A stretch of DNA of 64,000 nucleotides, from assembly GCA_037953745.1 (NCBI GenBank), contig JBAKBP010010392.1, positions 1 through 64,000 on the forward strand, written 5' to 3'. Position 1 is the first letter of the stretch; each line of letters begins with the position of its first letter. This stretch comes from Lithodes maja. Taxonomy: Eukaryota; Arthropoda; Malacostraca; Decapoda; Lithodidae. Both the position numbers and the translations under genes were made by a program. Of this stretch, positions 19,673 through 30,147 are shown in pieces. A model generated the notes under the pieces. That model had not been told where the DNA came from, made no database searches, and saw only the letters and a program-made list of their open reading frames with translations.

Positions 19673-22588
19673 ATGGACAGTACACCAAATAGTGATTCCG
19701 CCGTGTCCGACATCGTGCTTCCTACGACGCCCTTGATAGTGCGTCGTGCCTTACCCCGACGCCATCGCCTAAATGTGTTATCTCCCGGAGGTATTGAGAC
19801 GACTTTGAGACTTTATGAGAAAGCTGATGCCAAGCATAAGATTGATGAAGAAGTGAGTGACCACTCGAGTAATTATAAGTCGAGTGATTATGGCCATGAG
19901 AGTGATAAAGAACAATTCCTGGGATTTGCGAAAGAATTTGAGAGTGATGAGAGTGATGAAGGTGATGTACGTGATGTACCAGTTGTTGAGGAAGCTGGTT
20001 TACCTCAAGAAAGTGAACTTGCGAGAGTGAGTGAGTGGGAGAGTTCAAGGTCACAAACAAAATTTCGCATAAGTGACACGACTCCAAGCCCTTCCCCAGG
20101 TAAATCGCCTTTCAAGCTCCATTTCTACAAGTTAAAAATACTTGAAAAGGCGGCCGCGGCAGCTAGGGAACAAGCTAAAATACTTGGTGAGGATGAGGCT
20201 GTGAGTGAGGGTCAGCGTGGTGACCCTTCTCGACCGCCATTGTCTCCCTTATCTACCCACGCCACCCAAGATGACCCGGATGCCCCGCATTCTTCCCCAC
20301 CACCCCCACCATTGCCAAGGGTTGAGGACCCCCCACTTTCGGCCTATTTGCCTCCTAGGTCCCCCGACAGGAGACATACTGCTGCCGAAAAGGGGAAAGG
20401 TAGAAAATATACCAAGAAAATGAAGAAAAGTAAGAGAGTTTTGTTTGAGGCTCCCGCGGCGGCGTCCACCCCTGCCGGCCCCAGCCATACGTCCCCGCAA
20501 CTTTCCCCACGGTCCTCCCCACCTCTCCCGCCTTCAACATGTCTTCCTGCAGAAGTATTTGAGGTCGCATCACCAATACCTGGGCCTAGTGAAACGGAAT
20601 CATTGCTTTCTGTGACTCGTCGCAGGCCAAGGAGCCCGGGACCTCTGGAGGACACAGCCTCACCTGTCACTCCTTCCCCACCTCGCCCACCCGCACGCCG
20701 CCCACGCATCACTGGTTCCCCGCCAGATTATGTGGGGGCCACTGATGATGAAGGGCACCGCTCTGAAGACTCTGGCCATGATTACATAGGTCCACCGTCA
20801 GGGCAAGATGACCACTCTGACGATGACGATGACTATATGGACATCGACGACCCTCGACCCACCCGCTTGGCCCGGCTTCGTGCTGCCCGTCTTTCTGCCC
20901 GCCGCCCTGGCCGCCGCCCTGACCGACGCCCTCGCCGCCGCCCTAGGGCGCGCGCCTCCCGAGTTGGCCGTGGGCGTACTGGGCTACCAGTTGGAGCTCC
21001 TCGTCAGTGTAGACAAGACCCATTCTACGTTTTTCAATGGCAGGACGTAGTTGATGGGGATGGATACAACCCTGATGTGCCAGCTTTTGATGAGGCACTG
21101 GAGGGTTCAGGCATTACCCCCAATTTTCCTGCAGGCCCCAATGCTCCACCACACGAACTATTTGAGGCATTCTTTGATGAGGAGGTGGTAGGCTATGTTG
21201 TCAAAGAGACAAACAAGCAGCACCAATTCCAGGTACACTTTTTGGGCAAGGTGACCAAGGGCCATATGAGGAAGTGGACCCCAGTGACTCCTCAAGAATT
21301 CATGGTGTTCCTGGCACTCACCATGCTAATGCCTCATGTCAGGAAGCATAGGTTGCCTGACTATTGGATCACCAATGATCTGATTTCAACCCCTGCCTTC
21401 GGGAAATATATGGCTCGCGACCGGTACCTTGATATCCTCGCAGCGCTCCATCTTGTCACCAACACCGACGTCCACCGCCCAGACAAGCTGTGGAAGATTA
21501 GGACGTTGTATGAAATGATGCGAGACCGCTTCACCTCCTACTTCAAGCCCTTCCGCAAGGTCGTCATTGACGAGTCTCTTGTGCTGTTCCGGGGAAAACT
21601 CAGCTTCCGGCAGTACATCCCCTCCAAAAGACATCACTTTGGCATAAAATTCTTTGTGCTGTGCGACTGCACAACTGGCTATGTCCTGGACTTCCTGGTG
21701 TACAGCGGGAAGGAAGGGGACGTGCTTGTGGACCCCCTCATTGGATTTGGCGGAGCAGTGGTGCAAGCCATGATGGACCGCTACTTCCATAAGAATCACG
21801 TCCTCTACACGGACAACTATTACACGTCCCCCACTCTCTCACAGTACCTGCATGAGCGCAAGACAGGGACTGTAGGCACAGTACGAGGGAAAAGGAAGGG
21901 CATGCCAACTTTCCCTGCAAAGACCAAAAAAGGTGATGTCTTCAGGAAGAAGTCGGGGCCCATTCTGGCTATCCACTGGCACGACCAGCGGAAGGTCAAC
22001 CTCCTGACCACCATCCACAAGGGGGAAATGGTGGAGACTGGCAAGGTGGATCGCCGCACCCAGGCCAGGGTGACCAAGCCCGATACTGTCCTGGACTACA
22101 ATGTCAACATGAGGCTGGTGGACAAGTCCGACATGCAGATAGGCTTCATTGACTGCCTGCGTACCTCGTGCAGATGGTACAAAAAGTTCTTTCTGCATAT
22201 GGTGGACATGTCAATTCTGAATGCCTATAATATATACAGGCTTCGGAATGAGAACCCACCCCTGAAGTTCAATAGCCTGCGGAGGTTCCAAAAGCAGGTG
22301 TTGACGGGGCTCCTGGAGAAGTATGCTACGCCACAGAGGGCAGTGGCACATCCTGGGCCCGCCGTTATCGACCGCTTGCAGTCTGCTCCATACCTGCTTA
22401 GGCACCAGCTTGGTTACTTTCCTCAGAATGCAGCAGGAAGAACAAATCAGAAGCGGTGCCATGTCTGCTACCACAGCAGGGTGAGGCCGCACCCAGGTAA
22501 AAAGTCAACCACGGAGTGTGTGGAGTGCAAGGTGGCACTCTGTGCTGTAGGGTGCTTCGCTGCTTACCACACCAAGCAGGAGTTCTAA
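19673..22588 (+). CDS. piggyBac transposase
   Basis: The protein has 971 aa and catalyses seamless cut-and-paste at TTAA. The ATG at 19673 lies 193 bp from the left end. Residues 1 to about 450 are a long disordered N-terminus: acidic, then Pro/Ser-rich, then an Arg-rich patch near 410-435. The DDE domain follows: first Asp in VVIDESLVLFRGK, second in VLYTDNYYTSP, third in NVNMRLVDKSDMQ. The C-terminus is a Cys/His-rich finger (CHVCYHSR, then CVECKVALC and a final CF-x3-H). The N-terminal extension makes it longer than the roughly 600-aa insect piggyBac. No stop or frameshift is seen, so it is the only intact DNA-transposon transposase in the window. Confidence 0.96.
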   Translation: MDSTPNSDSAVSDIVLPTTPLIVRRALPRRHRLNVLSPGGIETTLRLYEKADAKHKIDEEVSDHSSNYKSSDYGHESDKEQFLGFAKEFESDESDEGDVRDVPVVEEAGLPQESELARVSEWESSRSQTKFRISDTTPSPSPGKSPFKLHFYKLKILEKAAAAAREQAKILGEDEAVSEGQRGDPSRPPLSPLSTHATQDDPDAPHSSPPPPPLPRVEDPPLSAYLPPRSPDRRHTAAEKGKGRKYTKKMKKSKRVLFEAPAAASTPAGPSHTSPQLSPRSSPPLPPSTCLPAEVFEVASPIPGPSETESLLSVTRRRPRSPGPLEDTASPVTPSPPRPPARRPRITGSPPDYVGATDDEGHRSEDSGHDYIGPPSGQDDHSDDDDDYMDIDDPRPTRLARLRAARLSARRPGRRPDRRPRRRPRARASRVGRGRTGLPVGAPRQCRQDPFYVFQWQDVVDGDGYNPDVPAFDEALEGSGITPNFPAGPNAPPHELFEAFFDEEVVGYVVKETNKQHQFQVHFLGKVTKGHMRKWTPVTPQEFMVFLALTMLMPHVRKHRLPDYWITNDLISTPAFGKYMARDRYLDILAALHLVTNTDVHRPDKLWKIRTLYEMMRDRFTSYFKPFRKVVIDESLVLFRGKLSFRQYIPSKRHHFGIKFFVLCDCTTGYVLDFLVYSGKEGDVLVDPLIGFGGAVVQAMMDRYFHKNHVLYTDNYYTSPTLSQYLHERKTGTVGTVRGKRKGMPTFPAKTKKGDVFRKKSGPILAIHWHDQRKVNLLTTIHKGEMVETGKVDRRTQARVTKPDTVLDYNVNMRLVDKSDMQIGFIDCLRTSCRWYKKFFLHMVDMSILNAYNIYRLRNENPPLKFNSLRRFQKQVLTGLLEKYATPQRAVAHPGPAVIDRLQSAPYLLRHQLGYFPQNAAGRTNQKRCHVCYHSRVRPHPGKKSTTECVECKVALCAVGCFAAYHTKQEF

Positions 22589-22860
22589 TAATCATACTGA
22601 AATTGCCAAATAAAATGACAATATGTACACTATAATTATATATAGGCAAAAAGTGGAAGAAAACCAATGTATTATAATAAAAAAGTCAAGTATTATGAGA
22701 AAATTGATACAAATACAATTCCACCATAATAATATGTGAAAGTGACACATATGTATATACCAAGTGACATTCATATGATTAGAACCTATAGAAATATATA
22801 AATCAGTGAAAAAAAGACACAATAAATTGTATATAAAACGTTTACAAATCATATAACTAA

Positions 22861-23345
22861 GTGAAAGTGACACAAGACCTAAGATTTGATGGCCAAAGTA
22901 TAATAAACACCTGTGATAATGAATAATCAGTGCCTAATACAACAATAACCTACCTCAATTACTAATAAAATGTACGGTATCGAGTGAAAATGAGCATTAT
23001 CAGTGACAGTGACACTCTCTAAAGCATATTTGTCAAAGTGAAAGTGACACAAGACCTAAGATTTGATGGCCAAAGTATAATAAACACCTGTGATAACGAA
23101 TAATAAGTGCCTAATACAACAATAACCTACCTCAATTACTAATAAAATGTACGGTATCGAGTGAAAATGAGCATTATCAGTGACAGTGACACTCTCTAAA
23201 GCATATTTGTCAAAGTGAAAGTGACACAAGACCTAAGATTTGATGGCCAAAGTATAATAAACACCTGTGATAACGAATAATAAGTGCCTAATACAACAAT
23301 AACCTACCTCAATTACTAATAAAATGTACGGTATCGAGTGAAAAT
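22861..23345 (+). repeat. 177-bp tandem repeat, about 2.7 units, in piggyBac
   Basis: Units start at gtgaaagtgacacaagacct at 22861, 23038 and 23215, exactly 177 bp apart. Copies 2 and 3 are almost identical. It lies between the transposase stop and the right end. Confidence 0.95.
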
Positions 23346-23843
23346 TACCAATATCAGTGAAATTGATACCCTAATAAACATATTTTATATAATTGGCCTC
23401 AAAATAACTAGAAAATATCAAAACAAACATCACATTCTCAATATCAAACACTAAAATCGTCTAAGGGAGATAAATACTTTGGCGCGGCGAGCGGCTAGGT
23501 GCGTCGTAGCCAGGGCGGGCCGACGCTTTCGGACGCGTGAGGAAATTCCCGCATAAAAAAGCACTCGTCTTCCCGCGCTCACCATTATGCAACCAGAGGG
23601 GCTAGAGACCTCTACTAAACGCCATTCGACAGAGGAAGGTTTGTGGAACATTATTTTTTTTTATTCACAACATTACATGCAATATTCATTCTTTTACAGA
23701 GTAGTTAACATAGGTAAAAAATCCTCAAAACCCCCGGTACAGGAGTACAGTCATAAGCTATAGCCCCCGGGGCTGGAGGGTTAATTAGGCGTGACTCTGA
23801 GAGGGACCACTGTAGTCTGTACTGTTGTTTCAAAGTTTCTTAC

Positions 23844-24480
23844 CTGGTGAGGCTCTCCTTTATCTCCTCATAGGTTTTGAGGAGCCTTCTCTCCAGCGTC
23901 CTCCTGGAGGGTACCTCCTTATTAGGGTTGAGGACGCTGACAAGGCCCCTGAAGGTCTCGCTGTCAACAATCTGCAGCGCCAGCATGTCCACCACAAACT
24001 GACAATGGCCTTATCGACGGAGGACTGCAGGACGGAGCTACCCTGGGCCATGATGCCAAAGGTCTCGGCAATGGACATCTGGCGCCGCTTCTTGCTAGTA
24101 CTTGCCTCGCCGTCTGCTGACTGCTCGGATGAGGTCCTGGTCCTGCAGCTGCGGCCGCCAACCTTGCAAGCTTCTTCAACCAGTTTTATCTTGTTGGGAT
24201 GAATCCGGTTGAAGTGGCTTTTAATGTTGGCCTTGGTGCCCTTGTGCACCTTCAATTCGGTGATCTTGGGGAGGCAGGACAAGCACTGAAAGACGTAGTT
24301 GTCCCCAACTAACCTCTTATAGGCTACCCACTTGCCAAGGAATGGCCAGGGTGAGTCGGGTGACCGAGCCTCGTCAGTCACCATCGGCGTCACCTCAGGC
24401 TCAGAGTCATTAGACTCTAAATCTTGGCTCGATCCGCTCAATGCGGGCACCGACTGCGACACAGTATCTTGCGACGACAT
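23844..24480 (-). pseudogene. hAT-B transposase, exon 1 with BED zinc finger
   Basis: The ATG at 24480 opens MSSQDTVSQSVPALSGS. The BED-type DNA-binding finger follows: CLSC, about 23 residues, then HFNRIH. A basic linker and SIAETFGIMAQ come next. After about 24007 the reading frame shifts by one base, and the continuation (FVVDMLALQIVDSETF, then PSRRTLERRLL) is the usual hAT segment before the catalytic core. The exon ends at 23844 with a CAG/GTAAGA donor. Intron 1 contains the pogo-type MITE and the piggyBac. The exon 1 to exon 2 joint keeps phase. Confidence 0.88.
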
Positions 24481-24982
24481 GATCACTAGTAATAGTGATT
24501 CAATGCAAATATAATAATAAATAATGTGAAGGAGCAGGCCGAGAAACACGTTGAACACTGTAACACAAAAGTATACGAGACGGGGAACTGCTAGATGTTA
24601 CTGCGACGAGAGCTGCTTGGGGAGTGAGGAGGAACGAGGGTGCGTCGTGGACTCGTGGTCACGTGACCCCCCAAGCGGCCCGCATGGGTGGAGAAGAAAT
24701 TACGAGTACAAAGGAGTACAAAGGAAATCAAGCAACAACAGATCTAGTGACCCTTCTAGGTTGCTTGTCCTCCAAAACACTGAGGATCAAGTGTCCAAAC
24801 AGTGGTTTAGAGTGGTTAAGGAAAATTGGAAAGGGAATTACTGCCAACTAATGTCCGTGGCAGGATTAGGAAGTTAGTAGGGGACAGATGGGTTAGTAAC
24901 TGAGGGGGGGATAAAATAAAGTTATTCATTTACAAACGCAGTCAGTCGCGGGTTTGATGCGAGATATTTGTCTACGCAGAGT

Positions 24983-25470
24983 TTAACCCTCCAGCCCCGG
25001 CTATGTATTATATATATATTCCTCGAAATCCGGGTGTTTTGGCCGAAAAACGTCTAGGCTAGGCTACCGTATATTCGTTAATCAGACTGCTTCCCGCATT
25101 CCCGCGCATCCCCAAGTGTAGCTGTGTTATTTACCTGTAGAATGGCATTAAGTAGAGCTCTCTAAGTCAACTGGGTGAGCTGTGATGATGATTTCATTGG
25201 AGATAACTTTATGGCCAAACCAGCCACTTTACACCACTTTTCGATACTGAACAACAACATACAGGCACACACGAACAAGCGACGCTCTCCTTCTTGTGGC
25301 CGGAGATGCGGAGCGTCGGTCCAGCCGGCTGTTGTTTACATGCGTCGGACCGACGCCTCGCACACCAAGCTCACAGGCTGTGACGTCATGGGTGTTTAAG
25401 AGGTCTTCCGGGTTGCGTGGGCCAAGGTTTTTATGGGTGTACAAGAGGTCATCCGGGTTGAAGGGGTTAA
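24983..25470. mobile_element. piggyBac-type MITE P-B in LINE-3
   Basis: TTAA lies at 24983-24986 and 25467-25470, with a 480-bp body. The left end CCCTCCAGCCCCGG matches the right end of the piggyBac; the right end, inverted (CCCCTTCAACCCGGATGACC), matches its left end including the subterminal repeat. It lies in the C-terminal coding part of LINE-3. Confidence 0.94.
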
Positions 25471-26610
25471 ATGAATTAACGGTGATGCAGTCTATAACGT
25501 TTCGGGGAAGCCCATTCCACAAGTTGACAACTCGATTGAAGAAGAAATTCTTAGATTCGTGTGAGTTAAAAGATTTACCAATAATTTTGCAACCGTTTCC
25601 CCGCGTGTAATTAGATTGGTCGATAGTGAAGTACTTACTACAGTTCATATTGTCGATGCCTTTGATGATTTTGAACACTTGAATTAAGTCACCTCTTAAT
25701 CTGCGCTGGGTTAAAGGAAATAGATTTAATTCTCTAAGACGCTCTTCGTATGGTTTGTTCTTTAAGCTAGGTATCATTTTGGTAACTCTACGTTGAACTC
25801 GTTCTAGCTTGTTTATATCTTTTTGGTAATAAGGGCACCAGGATTGAACGCAGTATTCCAGAAGAGGGCGGACTAAGGAATTGTAAAGGGTTAGGATAAC
25901 TTCTTTGGATTTATGCTCAAATGACCTGCCTATGAAGCCAATTATTTTGTTTGCCTTCTTAACAACTTCTGAACATTGTTGACTTGGTTTTAGGTTACTC
26001 GATATTGTTACTCCCAGATCGGTTTCTCTGTTTACATTCTTAAGCTGAGTGCCATTCATCGAATAGTTTGCTTTCTCATTTAGGTATCCGATATGTAGTA
26101 TATACTTTACATTTATCCGCATTGAAACTCATTTGCCAAATTTGGGCCGAACATGACAATTTATCTAGATTGTGTTGCATATCGTCAACTTGTTCTTTTG
26201 AGAGTACGCTATTTGCAATTTTTGTATTATCAGCAAATTTTGAGATTGTACAGGTGAGACCCTCATCTATGTCGTTGATGTAAATTAGAAAGAGAATTGG
26301 TCCTAGTACCGATCCCTGGGGTACCCCGCTACTTACATTGGTCCATTTAGATGCCTTACCGTTTATGACTACTCTTTGCTTTCTGTCGCTGAGCCAATTT
26401 TCTATCCATTTCAACACACCGTCTTGTATTCCATGCGCTTTTAGTTTTAGCAGTAAACGTTTGTGGGGAACTTTGTCAAAGGCCTTTTGAAAATCAAGGT
26501 ATATGATATCTACAGCTTTACTCTCATCGTAGAGGTTGAGGATATCGTGGAAGAAGTCTAAGAGGTTTGTTAAACAGGAACGTTTTTTACGAAAGCCGTG
26601 TTGAGTATCT
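25471..26610 (-). pseudogene. LINE-3 reverse transcriptase, palm to C-terminus
   Basis: The order on the minus strand is KDTQHGFRKKRSCLTNLLD, then the first Asp block YLDFQKAFDKVPH, SSGVPQGSVLGPILFLIY, and the catalytic box as FADNTK near 26220. The usual second Asp of FADD is replaced by Asn. Then LGVTISSNLKPSQQ, LVRPLLEYCVQSW, ERVQRRVTKMIP and FFFNRVVNLWNGLP. Parts lie in different frames (26417-26076 and 26122-25471). After MITE P-B the frame continues into 24982 for about 17 codons. CR1/L2-type assignment is by these blocks. Confidence 0.85.
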
Positions 26611-27089
26611 TTAACCCTCCAGCCCCGGCTATGTATTATATATATATTCCTCGAAACCCGGGTGTTTTGGCCGAAAAACGTCTAGGTTAGGCTACCGTAT
26701 ATGTGTTAATCTGACTGCTTCCCGCATTCCCGCGCATCCCCAAGCGTAGGTGTGTTATTTACATGTAGAATGGCATTAAGTAGAGCTCTCTAAGTCAACT
26801 GTGATGATGATTTCATTGGAGATAACTTTATGGCCAAAACAGCCACTTTACACTACTTTTCGATACTTAACAACAACATACAGGCACACACGAACAAGCG
26901 ACGCTCTCCTTCTTGTGGCCGGAGATGCGGGGCGTCGGTCCAGCCGGCTGTTGTTTACATGCGTCGGACCGACGCCTGGCACACGAAGCTCCCAGGCTTT
27001 CAACCACTGGGCGTTCAAGAGCCCTTCCGGGCAGCTGTTATATGCTTTTTTATGGGCGTTCAAGAACCCTTCCGTGGTGAGAGGGTTAA
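26611..27089. mobile_element. piggyBac-type MITE P-C in LINE-3
   Basis: TTAA lies at 26611-26614 and 27086-27089 with a 471-bp body. It is very similar to P-A and P-B. LINE-3 reads LEENNIL before it and KDTQHGF after it, contiguous once the MITE and one TTAA are removed. Confidence 0.94.
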
Positions 27090-27270
27090 GTATGTTATTT
27101 TCCTCCAAGTGATTTACGAGTCTGTCTCGTATGACCGTTTCTAGCATTTTACATACAACTGAGGTTAAGCTAATTGGATGATAGTTACTGGGTAGGGATT
27201 TGCTGCCTTTTTTGAATATCGGTGTTACGTTGGCTAAAGAGGGTTCGGTTCGGCTTTTAGTTTACCTATT
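27090..27270 (-). pseudogene. LINE-3 reverse transcriptase, N-terminal piece
   Basis: The minus strand reads ITPIFKKGSKSLPSNYHPIS and LTSVVCKMLETVIRDRL, the entry blocks of a CR1-type RT. Upstream the sequence passes into the hAT-B right subterminal region, so the LINE is 5-prime truncated here. Confidence 0.8.
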
Positions 27271-27489
27271 TATTGACTATTCTGCGGATTTCTGCCTGTT
27301 TGGCAATTAATTAACGATTATCGCTATTTTGGAACAAAAAGTATCGACGTTACCGTTAATTCGTTAAAGCTGGAAAAAAATTATCCGATAAACGTTAACC
27401 CGAAATCGTTAACGCGTTACATTATCGCGTTAGTGCCCACCTATGCTGATAGGGATGGTGGGCCTGGTAGTAATGATGTACGAATTGAA

Positions 27490-28220
27490 AGCCCGAGACA
27501 AAGGATATAGGAGTAGTGATAGACAATAAGTTAAATTTATCAGAACATTTAGCGGAAAAGATAAACAAAGCCAATAGAATTGTAGGGCTGATAAGGAGGA
27601 CATTTGTGTCACTTGATGAAGAAATCTTCAGGAATCTCTATACAGCGCTGGTTAGGCCGCACCTGGAATATGCGAACCAGGTGTGGGCTGCATATATGGT
27701 AAAGGATATAGAAGCAGTGGAGAAAGTGCAGAGGAGAGCTAGCAAGCTGGTACCAACGTTGAAGAACGCGGGCTATGAGCAGAGGTTGAGGACACTGGGG
27801 CTTCCGACACTGGCATATAGGAGAAAGAGAGGGGATATGATAGAGACTTTTAAGATAGTGTCAGGAAAGTACGATGAGGATGTGTGTGAAGGTATCTTCT
27901 TGATGCGGGAGGAAACAAGAACGAGAGGACACTCTAAGAAAATTTACAAAGAAAGAAATAGGCTTGAGAAGGCAAAGAACTCATTTTGTGATAGAGTGGT
28001 AAATGAGTGGAATGCACTGCCCCAGTATGTAGTCGATTCCGAATCAATAAGGGAGTTTGAAAGTAATCTTGATAAAGCATGGGGAAGACAAGATTTGAAG
28101 TTTGATTATAAAACAAAAATACAGAATAGTAAAAATGTTGCGTCTGCTACCTCCGCCGCCAACACCGTGAACGACCGCAGCAGTGCAAGTACTGGTACTG
28201 AGCTGGATACACAGGCATAG
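27490..28220 (+). pseudogene. LINE-2, C-terminal reverse transcriptase fragment
   Basis: An open frame of about 234 codons starts in KDIGVVIDNKLNLSEHL and runs through LVRPHLEYANQVWAAY, VEKVQRRASKLVPTL, YRRKRGDMIETFK and FCDRVVNEWNALP, then a hydrophilic tail to a stop near 28218. Only the thumb and C-terminal part of a CR1/jockey-type RT is present; the palm is missing, so it is a 5-prime truncated insertion in pogo-1. The 3-prime border lies between 28220 and 28380, where an aataaa occurs at 28362. Confidence 0.85.
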
Positions 28221-28599
28221 TTTGCCTTTTTCCAGAGAATCTACTGTAAGAAACTGTAAGAGACCATCAAAACACAGTCAAGTGACGAAAGCCATGGAAT
28301 CGACGACATACGATGGGATAGGCTAGGCTTAGGCTATGCTAAATATGATTATGTTTTCAAATAAAGTCTACAGTATGTGGTAAGTAATATCCTCATAATA
28401 TGTATTTTTATATATTTTCAATAGATATTTATTGGATGTAGGCTTATTTAAGGGGAGAAATGGGTACTTGGACGAATCTGGGGGTCGAAAAGTTGGGACC
28501 TGGGAACCAACTTATTTTATCCCCATAAGTTATTAAGTTCCATTATCGCGGTTCTCGTTATAGCGGCACTAATTAGGCGCGATAACAGAGGGTTGAGTG
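28221..28599. other. Right part of pogo-1 and LINE-2 tail
   Basis: Noncoding, with an aataaa signal near 28362 and the pogo-1 right terminal repeat from about 28545. No other feature. Confidence 0.6.
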
Positions 28600-28601
28600 T
28601 A

Positions 28602-29508
28602 GTCCTAATAGCTGACAGTATGCAAGATGCTGAGGCCAAATTCAGAGAGTGGAGAGAGGGCATGGCGAGCAAGGGTTTAAGAGTCAATACATGTATTAAC
28701 AAAACCAAGGTTATGCATTGTAGATTGAGACGAGGCAATGTGGAAAAGAGCGGTGCATACCCATGTGCAGTGTGTGGAAAGGGATTGGGCGTTAACTCAA
28801 TTCAATGTAGCATCTGTCGATGTTGGGTACACCATGGGAGTAAGCGCTGTACTAGAATAAAGGGACCCCTGCCGAAGGATAAGTCAGAAATAGAGAAATT
28901 TGAGTGCGTAGTGTGCAAAGGCGAGCTTGTGTTAAGTGATGATCCTGTGGCTGTGAATTTTGGAAATGAGTCTTTGGAGCTGGTGAACAAGTTTTGTTAC
29001 CTAGGAGATACCATCTCTACCGGTGGTGGGGCCGAGGCTGCCACTGTTGCTAGAATTAGGTGTGGCTGGGGGAAGTTCAGAGAACTGATGCCAATCCTGG
29101 CCATGAAAAGAATGCCTCTCCCCCTGAAGGGGAAGGTGTATGCCTCATGTGTTAGAAGTGTAATGACGTATGCCTCCGAAACATGGGCCGTTAAAGTAGA
29201 GGATGTCAACAGAATGGAGCGTAATGAGATGAGAATGGTGAGATGGATGTGTGGGGCCAGGCTACAGGATAGAATAACAAATGTTGAGCTAAGGAGACGT
29301 TTAGGTATAAAGAGTATTAGCGAGGTGATGCGTACAAGTAGACTGGAATGGTATGGACATGTGGAGAGAATGGATGAACAAAATTGGGTGAAAAAATGCA
29401 GGTCTGTGATTGTGGAGGGAGCTGCACCAAGGGGTGGACCGAGGAAGACCTGGGATCGGACTATACGCGCCGATCTCAAATCCAAGAACTTGACAAGTGA
29501 AGCAGCCC
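28602..29508 (+). pseudogene. LINE-1 reverse transcriptase with zinc finger, C-terminal part
   Basis: It continues the ADD motif cut at 14968: LVLIADSMQDAEAKFREW, then GLRVN and NKTKVMHC. A Cys/His cluster follows (CAVCGKG, CSICRCWVHH, FECVVC), a PHD-like zinc finger between palm and thumb. The C-terminal blocks are NKFCYLGDTIS, KVYASCVRSVMTYASETW and RLEWYGHVERMD, typical of LINEs with an endonuclease-type ORF2. MITE Q2 is inserted at TTAA at 29509; the last residues and stop follow at 30148-30190. Confidence 0.88.
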
Positions 29509-30147
29509 TTAACCCGGGAGCTGCAGGGAGACTCTTAAGAGTTCCCCCGGCGGACTGCGGGAAGACTCTCGTGAGTAAGTAAAATAAAAAATCAACTTTT
29601 GACATCGAAAAAAAAAAAAAAAAAAAATTTTTTATTTTTTTATTTTTTTATTTTTTTTTTGGCCCCTGGGCCATGCAAAATCTCAGTCCTCTACCTCCCC
29701 TCCTTCCCCACTTTCCTCCTATCCTTCAGTTATCACCTATTTTCCCTATTATTCCCTTATTCTGAGGTATATTTTCGTGCTAACATTAGCGAGTTGCAAG
29801 CAGGGTGTTGTCATCACTGATGGCAATCGAGTGCAAGAGAGAGAGAGAGAATATCGATCGACTGTGTCTCAGTGGCCTTGGGGGAAATTGGCGGGAAGGT
29901 AGCTTGCCTCACCCATACATTATACAACTCGCGGGCTATATCTCCGATTTTGACCATCCAAACGCTGTTTTCACTCGTTTTATTGTTGTTTCAGGTTAAT
30001 ACCTTTATAATCAACCCATAATAGGCGCATATGGATAATTATTAATGCTATTAATGGTACAATGAATATTTTAGTGACGGAAACACCTCAAATACGTCAG
30101 CACAGGGGGACGTTTTCAATTACCCCCGTGCGCACTTCAGAGGTTAA
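29509..30147. mobile_element. TTAA MITE Q2 in LINE-1 coding sequence
   Basis: TTAA lies at 29509-29512 and 30144-30147, with a 631-bp body. The left end is CCCGGGAGCTGCAGGGAGAC; the right end contains GCGCACTTCAGAGG. An A-run followed by T-rich sequence lies at 29609-29660 and a (GA)n run near 29838. Removal restores the LINE-1 frame into NRVAWNATIRTRD and a stop. Confidence 0.92.

Larger units (their letters stand above)
19476..23784 (+). mobile_element. Complete piggyBac element
   Basis: TTAA at 19476-19479 and 23781-23784 flank a 4301-bp body. The left end is CCCCTCCAACCCGG and the right end is the inverse of CCCTCCAGCCCCGGGGGC. It holds one uninterrupted transposase gene and a tandemly repeated 3-prime region. 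The left subterminal zone has two copies of caacccggatg, at 19486 and 19531. It appears structurally intact and potentially autonomous, and it is the innermost layer of the nested stack. Confidence 0.96.
19011..23814. mobile_element. pogo-type MITE in hAT-B intron 1, split by piggyBac
   Basis: The end CAGTGGTCCCTCTCAGTCGA (from 19013) is inverted at 23795-23812 (actctgagagggaccactg). TA follows on the right (23813-23814); the left flank is TAA, so the left TA is imperfect. Without the piggyBac it is about 490 bp. No coding sequence is visible. Confidence 0.65.
24700..27270 (-). mobile_element. LINE-3, CR1-like, 5-prime truncated, in hAT-B
   Basis: It is a non-LTR retrotransposon on the minus strand in the 5-prime region of hAT-B. 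RT sequence begins about 27250 and runs, with two P MITEs removed, to a stop near 24930. After it comes a 3-prime region ending in tandem tttgtactcc words near 24710. Both MITEs sit at TTAA and the frame is restored without them. Confidence 0.85.
15611..27445 (-). mobile_element. hAT-B, broken autonomous hAT transposon
   Basis: The ends are CATAGGTGGGCACGATAACC at the left and the inverse of CATAGGTGGGCACTAACGCG at the right. The 8-bp duplication CTGATAGG lies at 15603-15610 and 27446-27453. Both termini are followed by many GTTAACG-type repeats. The transposase gene is on the minus strand in five exons (24480-16168). Its size is inflated by LINE-3 with two P MITEs (about 24700-27270) and by the pogo-type MITE plus piggyBac in intron 1 (19013-23812). 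Confidence 0.93.
14971..28599. mobile_element. pogo-1, Tc1/mariner-type element splitting LINE-1
   Basis: The terminal repeat CACTCAACCCTCCGTTATC at the left is inverted at the right (gataacagagggttgagtg), with TA at 14969-14970 and 28600-28601. Sequence inside belongs to later insertions: a hAT MITE (15301-15465), hAT-B (15611-27445) and LINE-2 (from about 27490). An ATG just left of hAT-B begins a frame that resumes right of it (MTSSAFTDR and onward), possibly the remnant of a transposase N-terminus, but it stops where LINE-2 begins. No DDE/DDD domain remains. Confidence 0.85.

Noticed and set aside
19722..22492. Several minus-strand open frames over the piggyBac gene
   Set aside because: Shadows of the transposase gene with no independent motif.
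25229..25470. C-terminal extension of LINE-3 RT
   Set aside because: The open frame runs by chance into MITE P-B; the true C-terminus continues left of the MITE.
29509..29582. C-terminus of LINE-1 ORF in MITE Q2
   Set aside because: Residues after the TTAA derive from the MITE; the real end is at 30148-30190.
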